From contig JAJNNQ010000040.1 of the NCBI GenBank assembly GCA_027886175.1, positions 26,928,001 through 26,992,000 on the forward strand: a DNA stretch of 64,000 nt, written 5' to 3'. Position 1 is the first letter of the stretch. Each line of letters starts with the position of its first letter. The DNA comes from Phylloscopus collybita (taxonomy: Eukaryota; Chordata; Aves; Passeriformes; Phylloscopidae). Positions 49,792-62,300 of the stretch are shown here, one piece after another. A program made the position numbers and the translations under genes. The notes below the pieces were generated by a model. That model was not told the origin of the DNA and made no database searches. It worked only from the letters and a program-made list of their open reading frames with translations.

Positions 49792-52390
49792 GGCAAATGC
49801 TAAAAAGTGAGCACAGAAAAAAAGTGAAACAAATCTTGAGAATGCATTGGCAGACTGCCATTTACAAATAGAAGCAGAGGGCATTTGCACTACCAAGTCT
49901 GAGTTCTGTCACCTTGCCACTGAACACCCTGCTCTCCATTGAACAAGTGCTCTACTCATCTTTCCCAAGAGCTGCAAAACCTTGTCTTGGGCATATTCTG
50001 GGCCACTGTGTGACAATGCAAATTTGTTGTGCTGTTCTTGAAATTACTTTTCACTTCACTTCAGATGAATCAAATAAGATATGCATCAAAGCAACAACAA
50101 CAACAATTCTTTTAATTTATCAAATTAATCATTTGATTGATTAATTTTGAGAAAGGTTTCAAATTCAAGAATCATCACGCATTAACTATTTCATACCTGG
50201 AACGCAACCATTCCTAAATTCTGCTCCCAAGTGTTAGTCTTTCAACGCAGTCTACCTGCTAATATAAATTAATACGAGGTACAGAATATCCACAACTAAA
50301 AAAAAAATTAGAGGCATGCTATTAATTTCTTCTTTTCTATCAATCACTAGGGTTAATCTTGTAAAGCTCTGCAACAAAGTAGTTACAGAGAATGTGAGTC
50401 TAAGTCTTCTCTCAAGCGGAGTGTACCAGTGCATTTCTAAGTCAGTACACCTGCCTAACTTGTTCCCAAACAATGAGTTTAAGTCATAGCCACTTATTCA
50501 AAATCCTCACTAAAAAGATATTTTAGACATTTTGAACATGGAAGAATCTTTTTTGGTTTCTTGGTTTGGTTTTTTTTTCCTATGCAAGCATTTGTATTAA
50601 GTTAGATTTAAATCAATATAGGGACAGATGTTGAGAGTCACCATACCTTAGGGCATGATCATTTCTGCAAGAGGGTCCCAATGAAATTCAGGCATTTTGT
50701 CAGAAGATGTGCACTGGCATGAAAGCATAAGCTTTGTAATTCTCCCAGCAAATCAGCAGTGACCATCTTGCTAGAGCCAACTGTGAATCTCACCTATTCT
50801 TCATGCACAAGTGATGCACTGTGCCCAAGAATGGACTAAAAATATCAGTTTTATATGGTGTCTACAATGGAAAAAAGCTTGAAAAATCCCAGACAAACAG
50901 TAAAAATGCAGCTTCCTTGTCTGGACCATTTCCTTTCTTCCTGCATTCTGTGCTTCAAAGCAACATCGATTACTCAATGCAGTTGTACTGACACCTCCAA
51001 TGTGACACCTGCTAATATTTATATTTTGATAGCAGCCACTAAGACATCACACACAACACATTCCCCACAAAACTCACAGGATAAATAAGAAAACAATGGA
51101 GAGATGGCTAGCGTCTATATAAATGTAGTATGTTTTACCTTGCATCTTTACACATCTAGCTAACTTAATGCACCCTGAGGTATTTCTGACTTTAATGCTG
51201 CAGTATTTCACTTTCAATTGCTCACGCCAGTGTTCGAAATAATGATTTAAAAAAAGAGTATGGTTTCAAGGGTTATTTCAAGACAGCTATAAAATAATGA
51301 GAGGCAATGTGAAAAGCACAAATATGAGATGATAGCAGTCATTCAGAAAAATGCATCTAGAAAAACAGGCCATGCAAGGTGCTGTCATATGTACAGAAGA
51401 TTGAAAATATTTTGTTATGAAACTTTTGGACATTTTGGAATTAAAATATTTTCCTTTTCACATTAATTGTCTATTTGAAATCTGACTTTACTTTAAATTA
51501 CTGAAACAACATTGGACTTATAACTTTGTTTGCCTGTGACTGTATTCTGAATAAAACATGTCCATCTACAGCTTTGCTGTCATTCTGAGCATGGCTGGGT
51601 GGCAGTGCATATGAAGGCAGGGTGCATGATTAACAGCTAGTGCATGATTGAAAACTAGTCCAAATTCCAAACAAATCCTCACTTTAAAGTTCCTCATTAA
51701 AGGAATTCCATAGTTTCTCTCTGCTTTGGCTATGCACCTCTATGACAACAATATAAACATTTCAGTGACATCCTACGGTTATATCGTTATGATAATGATT
51801 GTAAATTCCTGCCTAAGTCCTTGCACATGATGGTTTACAAGGAGAACTTGACTGTCACCTTGTGCACCATGGGTCTGGACAGGGGCAGGCAAGGACAAAA
51901 CAGCTGCAATGAGAGCTGGGAAAAGGGGAAAAGGAACAAAGGGACTTCTGCCCTCCCATGCCATATCTCCAGTATCTGCTATCAAACTGAATTTCTCCAA
52001 GGACTCCTGTCTCTTTGTTATAATCAAGCAATCAGCCCTTAGAGTAGGGCCTGAACCATCTTAGCCTGTTGAGTTTATTTGAGATTCAAACATACATGTA
52101 CCTACAGAAATATGAACTTCGATTGCACAAAAATTTCCAATTTTTAATGAGGAACTACTGTTTTATTCAGCCTACCACAAATCATCCCAACCATAGAGCT
52201 CAACTAAAAATGTGGTGATATGTGCATCTTAAATGCATCTTAAACTTATTAAAATAATAAAAATATACATTTATTAAAAATAAAATTATCTATTAACTGC
52301 AAAGTTTTTCAAAGGACATAAAAGATAAAAGAAAGGGAAAAACAATTATGGTGAAGTTTAATTGTGTAAGGATTTTTTTTTTAATATTGT
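49792..52390. other. Unique non-coding stretch
   Basis: No gene or repeat family recognised. An imperfect A/T inverted repeat (TCAAATTAATC with GATTAATTTTGA) lies at about 50118-50148. The word GTGCATGATT repeats at about 51620 and 51640. Open frames are under 85 codons. Confidence 0.6.
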
Positions 52391-53045
52391 TCATAGAATC
52401 ATAGAATAATGTGTTGGAAGGGACCTTTAAAATGCATCTAATCCAACAGCTCCTGAAATCAGCACACACACCTTTCAATTGATCAGGTTGCTGAGAGTCT
52501 TATCCAGTCTGGCCTTGATGACAGACTTCTAGGGATGTGTCATGTACAGTTTCTCAGGGCAATGTGTTCAGTGCTTTACTATTCTCATCATAAAAAAATA
52601 AAAATAAATAAATAAATAAATAAAATTCTTCCTTATATCTAGTCTGATTCTACCCACTTTCAGTTTAAAATCATTAATCCTTGTCCTATCTCAAGGCCCT
52701 GATAAAAAGTCTATCCCCAGCTTTCTTGTAGGTCCCTTATAAGTAATGAAAGGCTGCAATAAAATCTCCCTGGAGTTTTCTCCAGGGTGAACAAACCCAA
52801 CTCTCAGTTTTTTTACAGGGAAAAGGAACTTCAACCCTGATTATTTTCATGTTCATGTTTTCCCTGTACAGAGGCCTGCATGGCAGGACACAGCACTCCA
52901 GGTGGGGTCTCACCAGAGTGGAAGAGAGGAGGAAAATTCCCTGCTGGCCATGCAGCTTTGGATGCATCCCAGGATACAGTTGGGTTTCTGGGATACAAGA
53001 ACACATTGCTGGGCCATACCCAGCTTTTCATCCACCAGTATGTCC
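52391..53045 (-). mobile_element. CR1 LINE 3' fragment with terminal repeats
   Basis: The left end, TCATAGAATCATAGAAT, is the reverse complement of the CR1 3' terminal repeat and fixes both orientation and boundary. There follow GTTGGAAGGGACC, TTCTTCCTTATATCTAGTCTG, CCTTGTCCTATCTC, GCTTTCTTGTAGGTCCC, GCACTCCAGGTGGGG, GTCTCACCAGAGTGG, TTGGATGCATCCCAGGAT and CAGCTTTTCATCCACCAG, all in CR1 order. A microsatellite, (AAAT)n, has grown inside at 52591-52625. Some of the usual segment between about 52790 and 52870 is replaced or deleted. It is 5'-truncated near 53045 and has no coding capacity. Confidence 0.93.
52591..52625. repeat. (AAAT)n microsatellite inside CR1
   Basis: A short A run passes into about seven AAAT units within the CR1 copy, at the position where related copies have a non-repetitive AGTAAAGAAT-type word. 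It therefore arose after insertion. Confidence 0.88.
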
Positions 53046-54100
53046 AATTTTGGAGAAAGCTAAGAATAATACAGAAAAAACTCCTTTTTGCCCTGTACAG
53101 CAACTTTGGTGTTTCGTTAGAGTTCATTACCTCTATTGTTTAACCACGGGGCAAACATTTGCAGTAGGAACAAAAACTGGTTTTGAATGGCAAACAAATA
53201 ATATTGGAGAGAAAAAATTCTGTAAAGCAGAAAGAAAAAGAACTATTTTTTTAGTATATACAATGAAACTGCAACCTTATTTAAATGTTAATGAAAAAGC
53301 TTGGAAACTTTAATGTAGAATTTTTTTCTTTAGACTTTTGTGATTAAGTCTCTCTACTTTTTTTCACAAAACTTTTAAATCCTTCATCAATAGGAAACAT
53401 GTCTAAACTTTGATATTTTGTACTACCTTGAAAACTAGTCTACTTGAAACTTCAGGTCAACAAACATTTTATTCAATCCAGCATTAGTTTCAATTACTAC
53501 TGCTTTTTGAAAACACTTAAAAAAAAAAGGGCAAACATTTTATAAATTCGGGAAAAATATGTGCATGGGCTCTTTTATATATTTCAAAAGTGTTAATATC
53601 TAGCTGCAATCATTTATTTTCCTATGTAAAAGCAGTTCTAATAACTTGAAATTCAGTGATATGAAACAAAAAACACATTTTAGATTTAAATAGGGATTAA
53701 TTTAAAGTTAGTGGCTTTTTTAAAGTTGACTCTAAAGTGGAAATAAGTGTCGTATAAGGGATTGGTCTGCTTTTTTTTATACAACCTGTTTCAGCTCCTG
53801 TAAGCTTACATGTACTTAGACTATCTCTACAGAAACCCATACTGCAAAGCTGTCAATATTAGAGGAGCTTGGCAGTACAGATTTACTGCCCTCCTTGCTC
53901 TTAGGAATGGCAGCCTGATTTAGTTTTGCCTGTAAAGTCTCGTCACGGGGTGAAAAAGGAAAGCAGAATAAATCACTCTTACAATTAGATAGCTCACTAA
54001 TGTTTTCCAATAGTTTCCTCTCCTTGAAGACATATTATCTTCATATCCTATCATGCTCCCTTGCCTCCAAGTTATCTTTACGGAGTAGGGAGACTAATGG
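53046..54100. other. Unique AT-rich stretch
   Basis: I see no gene or repeat family. The 154-codon frame beginning at 52849 starts inside CR1 and runs out into this unique sequence, so it is fortuitous. Confidence 0.6.
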
Positions 54101-54401
54101 ATTCTGTTGCTTGTGTTGCAGTCCCTGCTCAACAATTACTCCTTCAAGCGGCCTGGAAAGAGCAAGCAGCATCGTTTGGATGAGCAGACTCTAAAATATT
54201 CCTACAGAAGAAAGCTTCATCCCCACTCCATTGTTTTGATACAAAACTTCAGGCTGAGCTGAGAGGCTCAGTTCCAGTAGGAGTTTGATAAAGCTGAACA
54301 TGCGTGACACCGCGATGGTAATCTTCCGTCACAGCCCGGTGCTCAGAGCCTTAGTCACCCGGAATAAAGCACTGAGAAATGAAGGACGGCAGGCAAATAA
54401 A
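54101..54401 (+). other. Terminal-exon-like segment, product unrecognised
   Basis: A pyrimidine- and TG-rich run, CTGTTGCTTGTGTTGCAG, ends in a good AG acceptor at 54120-54121. From 54122 one frame stays open for 46 codons to a TGA at 54260-54262. The predicted peptide is basic: it starts SLLNNYSFKRPGKSKQHRLD, then continues with a tyrosine- and arginine-rich part. AATAAA follows at 54363-54368 and again at 54396-54401. Acceptor, short open frame, stop and polyadenylation signals within 300 bases is the layout of a last exon, and the segment has more CG dinucleotides than its surroundings. I do not recognise the peptide, and each signal alone is common by chance. Real terminal exon, non-coding RNA exon or coincidence are all possible. 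Confidence 0.25.
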
Positions 54402-55849
54402 ACCATAGTGATCTACTGAACACAAGGGCTTGGAACACAAGATGGGAAAGAATCACTCCTGTTGCAATGACAATACTTTTAATTATATATAGTCAATGAA
54501 AAATAAACTATTAGAGAGAGAATAAAATACTTCCAATTAATGGAAGTAATGTAATGTTCAAACTTAAATGAAGTATTTTTCTCTTGAGGGTTTTGCTGTA
54601 CTATTTTATTTAGCTTAATGTAATTTAAATTATAAACAGAATGGTTTTGTAAGCCCCCAGAGAAATGTACTTTATTTATAATGTATTTCCTTTGAAGTGG
54701 TTATGGAAATCATGCTCTTCCTGAAGTCTGCATTTCACATACCACCTACAGCTGCAAGCTAGTCAGTCCTCACAAGTTAAATATGATCTGTCTGGTGAAG
54801 TGCATTACAAGAAAACCTGAGATTTTCTTAAAATGCCAGAGGGAATAAATTTTTTTAGTTCTGCAAACTAATAGTCTTCCTTTCTAAAAAAAGTTATTGG
54901 AAGATCTTTGTTGATAAAAGTAACATTTTTTCAGAGGGAATGGAACTCAGCCATAGTCACTTGACTTGAGTTTTTAATGCACATAATGAAAGAATAATTG
55001 TTTATACTATGCCCTAGAGAGAGTCTCAGCTGGGAAAAATTTTATTTGTATACTTAAACACATAAAACACCTTTCATTTAAATAAAAAATTCCTTAAAAA
55101 ATTAATTGTAGTATAAAGAGTAGACATTCTTTCAGGAAGAAAATTACAAAGGTCTAGTTTGTGTCACTTTTTTTCCTCCAAGTAATTAAAGATATCTATT
55201 TACACATAAATAAGCAGCTGTGAATGAATAAATGGACCCCCCATCTATGTGCTCTCCTCACCATCAATAGCTACTGCACTGAGTTGGTTAAATAACTAGA
55301 GAGAAAGAGGAAATTGTTTCCAGAAAATTAATTTTGGCCATTAATCATCTTTATAAAGGATAACAGTACCTTACCCTCATGGATGAAGTGCTAGCTTTAC
55401 ATGCCAGCACAGACATAAAATAGTCTAAGCTGTGATGCTTCTCCTGAAATTACATCACACCAAGGCACTTCAAAGGGAATAGACAATTAAACACTCTAAG
55501 ATTTGTCTGACTCTGCAACTGCTTACATCATGATCTCATGACAGCCAGTCACAGATTGCTTTGAAACGATCCTTACTTTTGTCAAACTACTCTTCTACTG
55601 TAACCTATTATCAAAGTGGATAAATAAATAAATAGGGAAATAAATTAAAATACAAGTTTTCATTAGTCTTCAATTAAGAGATTGAATAATTTTTCAAAGG
55701 TTAATATATAGGATCAAATATTTCTTTTTAACTACTTTATAAAACAAACATGGTTGCTCTGGTGTTAATTTCCGATTGAGTCAGTCGATATTGAAATCCA
55801 CTAAAAGACTTGCAATCAAATTTATCAACAAAAATGAATTAATTTTTGC
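54402..55849. other. Unique AT-rich stretch
   Basis: AT-rich sequence with no recognised gene or element. A short (AAAT)n-like run, AAATAAATAAATAG, lies near 55622. Confidence 0.65.
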
Positions 55850-56139
55850 TGTTGCGGTGATGAGCGGCGTAGGGACCCCAGGCAGGTGCAAAGGAGTGTT
55901 TTTTATTGCCCAAACCCCATCCTTTCTAAGCAGTTAGCTGGTTGTCAGCTCCCACAGTTTTAAGGCACCACGAGACCAAGCCAAGCGCTCACCAGGCGCC
56001 AGGCTGTGGGCACGCGGCAGCGGCGCAGAGCGGCTCTCACCAGCCATCCTTGCCAGGCCTTCCCGTTATAAAGCCTGACCTGTTGGAATGTTTTACAAAT
56101 TGGGGGGTTCAAAATAATCTTTCTCCATACACTACTTTA
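55850..56139 (-). mobile_element. Probable retroviral solo LTR, GC- and CpG-rich
   Basis: Read on the minus strand, the element starts near 56139 with TGTAAAGTAGTG. It has a GGCTTTATAAC promoter-like box at about 56064-56074 and a GC- and CpG-rich middle. It carries AATAAA at 55902-55907 (minus), and ends TCATCACCGCAACA with a CA terminus at 55850-55851. The order TATA box, R-like region, polyadenylation signal, short U5 and TG...CA ends is that of an LTR. The right boundary is uncertain because I found no matching target-site duplication. Its CpG content is far above that of the window and suggests a younger insertion. I cannot name the family. A CpG-rich regulatory element is the alternative. 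Confidence 0.6.
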
Positions 56140-58986
56140 CAAACCTTTTAAGAGAAAACATTACCTCTGGCCCTTTTTAGATCAGACATTACCCAGTTCA
56201 CTCTTGAAAGTGACACCAATTGTGTTAGAAATTGCACCTGGTTTTAGACATCCGAGATGTACCACAACCTTTGCAACACATCTATGCTTTGCTAAGAGCT
56301 GCTCAAGCACAAGAGCTACTTGCATCACATGACAAATGCACATCATAGCGACCATTATCCCTGCATTTGAGGTGAGATTTTAAGATTCTGGCAAGCTAAC
56401 TAATGTACCTGTGGTAAGCAAGATAATGCTGTTCCTCTTGATGAATGTAACATGTTCAGAACAACTGACAAAATCTGCTTACTGCTCTGCACACTTCTGG
56501 GTAATAAAGAACATTATTTTATTATTTCTTTATACATATAATCCCCTAAGTGGTAGCATGACAGCATAGTGTAAATCTAAAGCAAACCATTAGATTTATT
56601 TGCACAAATGGCTTTGTTGCTATTAATTTATAATCAAGTAAAAACCCAAACAACAGATATCAATCCCTGGCTTTTCTGAAAATGGATTATATGGCTTGGT
56701 GCTTTAACTTGTCTTTTTTTGCTCACTGTTTCCCCACAGCCACCTCAGAGTCTAAGTAACAAATATTGCATCTCTATAGGGGAAGAAAGATGTGGACAGT
56801 AATAAAATGTACAGATGTTAACTAAATGAATTTAGATGCTTTCTTTATTACTTTCCTTTCAGACTAAAACTGAGCACAGTTCCAGTTTATTTCAGGTGTC
56901 CTGAAATTGGGCATCTATTATAAAATTTTCTGCACTGGAACAGTTGTGTCACTGACACCTACAGAAAAGATATTTGCCCATTCTCCTCAGACTCGATGTC
57001 CTCTCCAGCATAATAAATGCCTTTTGGGATTGCTTCCTTACTCATCAGTTACAACTGAGAAAGACTTCGGATACTCAAAACAGAAAATATGAATATCTTT
57101 TCCATTCTGGAGATAATAAGACATTTATGAATTATGATAACTAAAATTTAATTTTAACTATCAAACCAGAAAAACATGTTTTCAGTATTTATAATAGAAA
57201 TACTGCCATCCTAGGAAAATTAAAGAAAATACTAAGAATCCCAAACCACAACCTTTCACTTTTTGCAAAATACCTGAAAAATATCTAATTAAAGCTGGAA
57301 TATGGTCAACACAACATGAAAGGCAGCTGTGCATGTAACAGCATGCAATATATATATCTTGTCATAATTTCAGGATAAAAAAGCAGGGATAAACATTGTT
57401 ACAGGATTCATCTGAGGCACCTGTTGTTAAACCCGAAGCCATAAAAAATTCAGCCGGTACACTCGGAAAATGCTTTACTGAGATGACTTACTTAGAAACC
57501 TTCTCCAGACAGAACTGAGTGACTGAAATCTCAAGACGCTCCAGAAACAATCAAAACAAACTTTCAGTGCCACAGTTCCAAAAGAATGTGAGGAGAGTGT
57601 TTGTTATGTGCAGAGACTGTGCCAGCATGTGTAAATACAGGCCATCTAAACCACTGCTACACACCCAAATTTACAGCTAATTTCCATAAAATTAGAAATG
57701 CAAACCGAGGTAGAGCCTTTTCAGTGTAAGGAATGTAAAAGAAACACCAATATAAGGTAGACATAAACTCTGCAGCTTACCAATTCATGTGAATTATTTT
57801 AAGTACCACTTAAACTGAGACATAAAACAGCACAGCATACAAGGGAGAAAGCAGACAAGAGACAATAAATGTTGGCAATTTAATTAGAACAATTTAGTCC
57901 TTTGCCTAGGTCTGCTAGCTCAGACGGAGGTGACTCGTTGAAACTAATGCAGCTAGCATATCAAAACAAAAAGGAAAAATACACTTTTCAAAAAACTGAA
58001 TATAAATCATTGAATTCACAGTTTTTCTGTAGCAAAACTCAATCATTCTGCAGGAAATCCTGGTGACAGAATATTGGCTAAATTTTATATTTTGTCTGAA
58101 ACTCACAGAAAACTTGAAGAGTTGTGCAGAAGCTCAAGATGATCAACAGAAATAACCTGAAGGCAGCTTTCTTCTCATTATCAATACCATTATACTCCTC
58201 TACTAATACCATGATACTCTTCTATTCTTCTTGAGACATAGAGGTCCATGCATGTAAACCTGTTTAGCCTAGCTCTTACCTGACTAGCTCTTATTCTGCT
58301 AGCTGTGTGGCTATAATAACAAGAAGCTCAAGGTTTACTAGCTGCTTCAGAACTCATTCAATTTGTCTGCTGGGTTTTGAGCCTAAGCTGAAATTTTCAC
58401 CACTGCAGCTGCCACTAAAGTTAGCTCAGGTACGCCTACAGGAATGGGCATCACCTGTTGCCAGCACCTGCAAGTACTTAGAGCAGATGTGGCAAGAAGA
58501 CCAAACACATTTTGACATATTAAGTGCCTCTGTTGACAATAAAAGTCATCAAAAAGTTGCAGGGTCTTAATGATATTGTAGTCCATAAATTCCAAAAGAC
58601 CCCGACCCCACAAAGTGAGCACTGTTGCCAAACCCCAGATGTTTTCCAATATGCTGAATAGTTTTACAGATATAGTGCAGATATAAATAGGGTTTTTTGA
58701 ATTTTACCTACATGGTCCAGTGAGGATCATCAGAGCAGCTAGTTGGATCAGACACTGTAATTCTGTGAACTCTTCTTTTGGAAACAAAACTGGCACTGTG
58801 TCAGCATGTAGGCTGTGAACAAAGCAAAAGATGGAACAATTATTAAAATAGATTATAGAAACATGGGGAAAGAACAGACATATAAGCCAAAAGGCCTCAT
58901 TTGGAACAAGACAAGGCAAAAGTTTTCAATACTTTTTATTGCCAAATAATACTTGTTTTTCTTTCTTTTTATTGTTTTGGGTTGGT

Positions 58987-59002
58987 TTTTTTTTTTTTTT
59001 TT
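58987..59002. repeat. Poly(T) tract, 16 bases
   Basis: A pure T run beside a T-rich stretch. There is no TTTATT to its right that would mark a minus-strand retrocopy tail. Confidence 0.85.
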
Positions 59003-59148
59003 CAATCTGAGAGACCTAGTTGGAAACAGAGGAGCTCAAGCATGCATCTATCACAGAGAGATCTGGAGCAGAGGTAATAATAACATGGCACTGTTGAGCC
59101 TTTGGGCTGCTCACATCTATCTCCAAAGAGCTATGTATGATCACAGTA

Positions 59149-59186
59149 TTTTCAGATGATTTTTTTTTTCAGATGATTTTTTTTTT
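59149..59186. repeat. Tandem repeat, 17-bp unit, two copies
   Basis: CAGATGA followed by a T10 run is repeated with period 17 (CAGATGA at 59153-59159 and 59170-59176). The two copies are identical. Confidence 0.9.
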
Positions 59187-59244
59187 CCAAATCTTGGGAC
59201 CAAACTGGAATGAAGATAACAGTTTCTCCAATATAGTACAAAGC

Positions 59245-59387
59245 CATAGAATCATAGAATGTGAGGTTGGACCTTTCCTGGCAAGAGCACAATCTTGACA
59301 AGTTAACCCAGCAAATTGTCCAGCTGAATCTTAACAGTGATCAATGCTGAGGATCCACCACTTTTCTGGGGAGCTTATTATTTTAAG
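59245..59387 (-). mobile_element. CR1 LINE 3' end with terminal repeats
   Basis: CATAGAATCATAGAAT at 59245-59260 is the reverse complement of the CR1 3' terminal repeat. It is followed by GTGAGGTTGGACC, then GTCCAGCTGAATCTTAACAG, GAGGATCCACCACTTTTCTG and GGGGAGCTTATTATTTTAAGG, in the order of a CR1 3' region. The copy is about 140 bases long and strongly diverged, with a deletion in the GGAAGGGACC word. Confidence 0.9.
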
Positions 59388-62300
59388 GCTGCAGCTGTGT
59401 CAGTAAGCAAACTTCTGTAGCTTGTGTCTGAAAATGGGCATCTCCAGCAGAGAGCAATGATGAGCCCATTCAGGCCAAAGAGCAGGTGACACCAAAGGTA
59501 GAATTAAGAACTGGGGTCTCCTTCCCCAGATGATACAGTCTTTCAAGCTAGCCACTTTAGAAAGTTGGTCTGGAATATCATTTTTCATGTAAAAAATGTA
59601 ACAAAGGAAGCAAAAATATTAATAATTCAAATCTAAACAAAACACTTTCTTCTGCAGAAGTTGTAAATTTCTGAATTCAGAAGTGTAGGAGAAAGATTAA
59701 TGACTGATCACTGTGTTCCACTTCGTTACATATAATAAGGGCCAAACAGATCCATGTGCCATTATTATCCCATTTACTGCATGCCACTGCAGCCTAAGGC
59801 TTCCAGACCTCTTTGAATAACTTGAACACAGAAGAGTGAATCTAATCAAGATGTTTCACAGTTTTTCTAAGTGTCTCAGCCTTTACCAGAACACCAAGGG
59901 ATTTTACTCCCAGGTGTTATAAAAAGGAGGCAACAGACCAGGGAGAGAATATATTCGCTCTGCTGCATGTTCAGTTTCTCAGGAAAAAACAAAAACAAAA
60001 ACACCACCAAAACCCAACAGCTACAACAAGGGTGAGGTTACTAAGAAAGCCAAGACTATATTCCAGTTAATTTTCAGAAGGGAAGAAAATATCCACCTAC
60101 ATTGCTGCCTACCAGCCCAGCACTTGTAACACAGCTCTGATATGCCTTTAACCATGATGGTCTCCCCCTCCTCTGGGAAAACACTCTCCTGGAAGAAAGC
60201 TGCTTCCTCCACTAACCCTGTACTGTCAAGAAGAGTCAGAGTGGAAGCCAATCTGAACACTCCCTTAAACCAAAGGAACACAAGAGAGGCTGTATTTGAA
60301 TGAATGAACAGAGAGGAAACAAATCAGATTAAATATGGCCAGATTTTGTATAATTTTTCTTACAAGGAGTGCAAAGCAATTCTTAGCTGGACATGTCAGT
60401 GTGACAACTTTTTCATAAGAACAGGCTTTGAGACAGACCCTCTCAGCCTAGGGTCTATGTTTAGATTGGAGACTATCACTCCAAATCCAGTTCCTGAAAC
60501 ATTTCTTTTCCTAGGCTGTCCTACCTAGTGGTAGAGCTGTCCCACCACTGCAACGCCCTGGTCCCACCACTGCTCCCAGACTGACCATGCACAGGAAGTG
60601 CAGCACAAGGAAGCGTGTCTGCACTGAGGGTCACGTGGCAAAGAAGGCAAAACTCTCAGAGAGAGGCAAAGAGCAGCCAGGGAGATCATGTGCATCATTA
60701 ACCCCCCTACCTGAAAGGGTTTTCACTCTGTAAAGCTCTGGAAGGATCTCGTGGAGCCTTTGGTGCTAGAGCTTGATCTTTTGACTCAGGAAGGATGGTT
60801 CCAGACCTCTCGAGACAGCAGCTCTGATTTTAGTTCTTCATTCCAGCAATGCAGCACTGAATCTACACACTAATAATTCACTCACGTAGTACAACAACAT
60901 TTTGCACAGCACATACCAATTTTTGTTTAATTGAGGTCCCTAGAGGTCCTTAGTGGAATGCTTACATAATGTCGACAATGTGAAACAATAATGCCAACTA
61001 CTCTTAAAAAACCCTGAATGTTTAAAAATTAATTGATCCATTTTTTTTTATTCAGAAAGTATAAAGGTGAAAGTAATTTCTCATTTATACTGTCAATGCA
61101 GAAAAATAATTTTTAAAACTCTTCTATGTGATTAAAGTCAGTTTTAAATAACTTGCAAAAGAGAAGCCTTTTTTAGTTTGCTGAACCTCCTTTTAGTTGA
61201 GGAAATTAAGTTTCTGGCATTTAAAATTTGAATTTTAATAATTTCCCTCTTATCAAATTATTATGCTTTTAGTTAGCAAAAAACCTAATTTATTATTAAA
61301 TTAGCTTTTTAAGCTATTCTCAATTAAAAATATCTTCCCAATAATTTTCTACTAGATTTTATTTTTATGCCATTACTACCAAGAATCCACTTTTACCCTC
61401 CTAATAATGCAGGTTGTGACCCAGAGCTTTGGAATTCATTGCCTTAATTTACAATAAATGAAGTCTCCTCAAATAAGCTTGTGCTGTTTGTATATTCAGC
61501 TACAAAGCTAATACACTCTACTTTTTATGAACAGTGACCAAGGGCAGTTGACAATCCAGCTTATGAAGAACATCAAGCTCCAGTTGAACAACCCTGTCAA
61601 CGAACCCCCCAAAGCCCCATTCCAGCCATCAGCATGAACCCTGGACCTATTTAAGCCATCATCAGCCACCTCTAACATCTGTGTCCGTGCTAGAAAATTT
61701 AATTTGAGGGATGCTTCTAGGCATTGGCACCCAAACTCTGCCATAAAACTGTGAGAGTGGTCCTTTCTTGGCTGTGGTCTGGGAGGCAGCACAGCCAAGG
61801 AGTTTGAGTCACACTCTGCACACACAGGCACACTATGAAGAGGAGAGGACTGAAACTTGTAGCACCACAAACACAGCTGTGATTTCAAAAAGGAAGAAAA
61901 AAACCCCCAAAACAAAAACAACAAAAAACCCCAAACAAACGAACAAACCACAAACAACCCAGTCAGGACAGGTACAGAACAAAAAAAAAAAAAAATCACA
62001 TTTTATGACTTCTACAATTCCTCTCCCATATTCATGAGAATCCCCACTTAAAACCAATATAGACCCTGTGTGCTGCCTTTAGCTTTTTATTTATTTTTGA
62101 TAAAATCTCACTTGATACTAGAATGTCAGAAAGGCCTCTAAATAAAGAGAAGTACTTTTGTGGAAAGCAAAATTATGGCTACAGTAATTTCTGCCCTGTT
62201 TGCTGGAGAAGACAAATTTGCATGCATTGACTCTGCATTGAGAAAATTACTTCCTGTGTTTCACCAAGTAGGTTCCTGTCTATGAAACATAAAATTCACC

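Larger units (their letters stand above)
56140..59244. other. Unique non-coding stretch
   Basis: No gene or repeat family recognised. Contents include an imperfect 25-base tandem duplication at about 58185-58230 (TACCATTATACTC and TACCATGATACTC), a poly(T) at 58987-59002 and a 17-bp tandem repeat at 59149-59186. Confidence 0.6.

Noticed and set aside
52849..53313. 154-codon plus-strand open frame
   Set aside because: It begins inside antisense CR1 and reads out into unique sequence, so it is fortuitous.
58985..59005. Poly(T) as the tail of a minus-strand retrocopy
   Set aside because: No TTTATT on its right side and no recognisable mRNA-like sequence there.
61508..61999. 163-codon minus-strand open frame rich in F, L and V
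   Set aside because: Its N-terminal part is the translation of A/C-rich simple sequence and a poly(A) run; the remainder has no recognisable domain.
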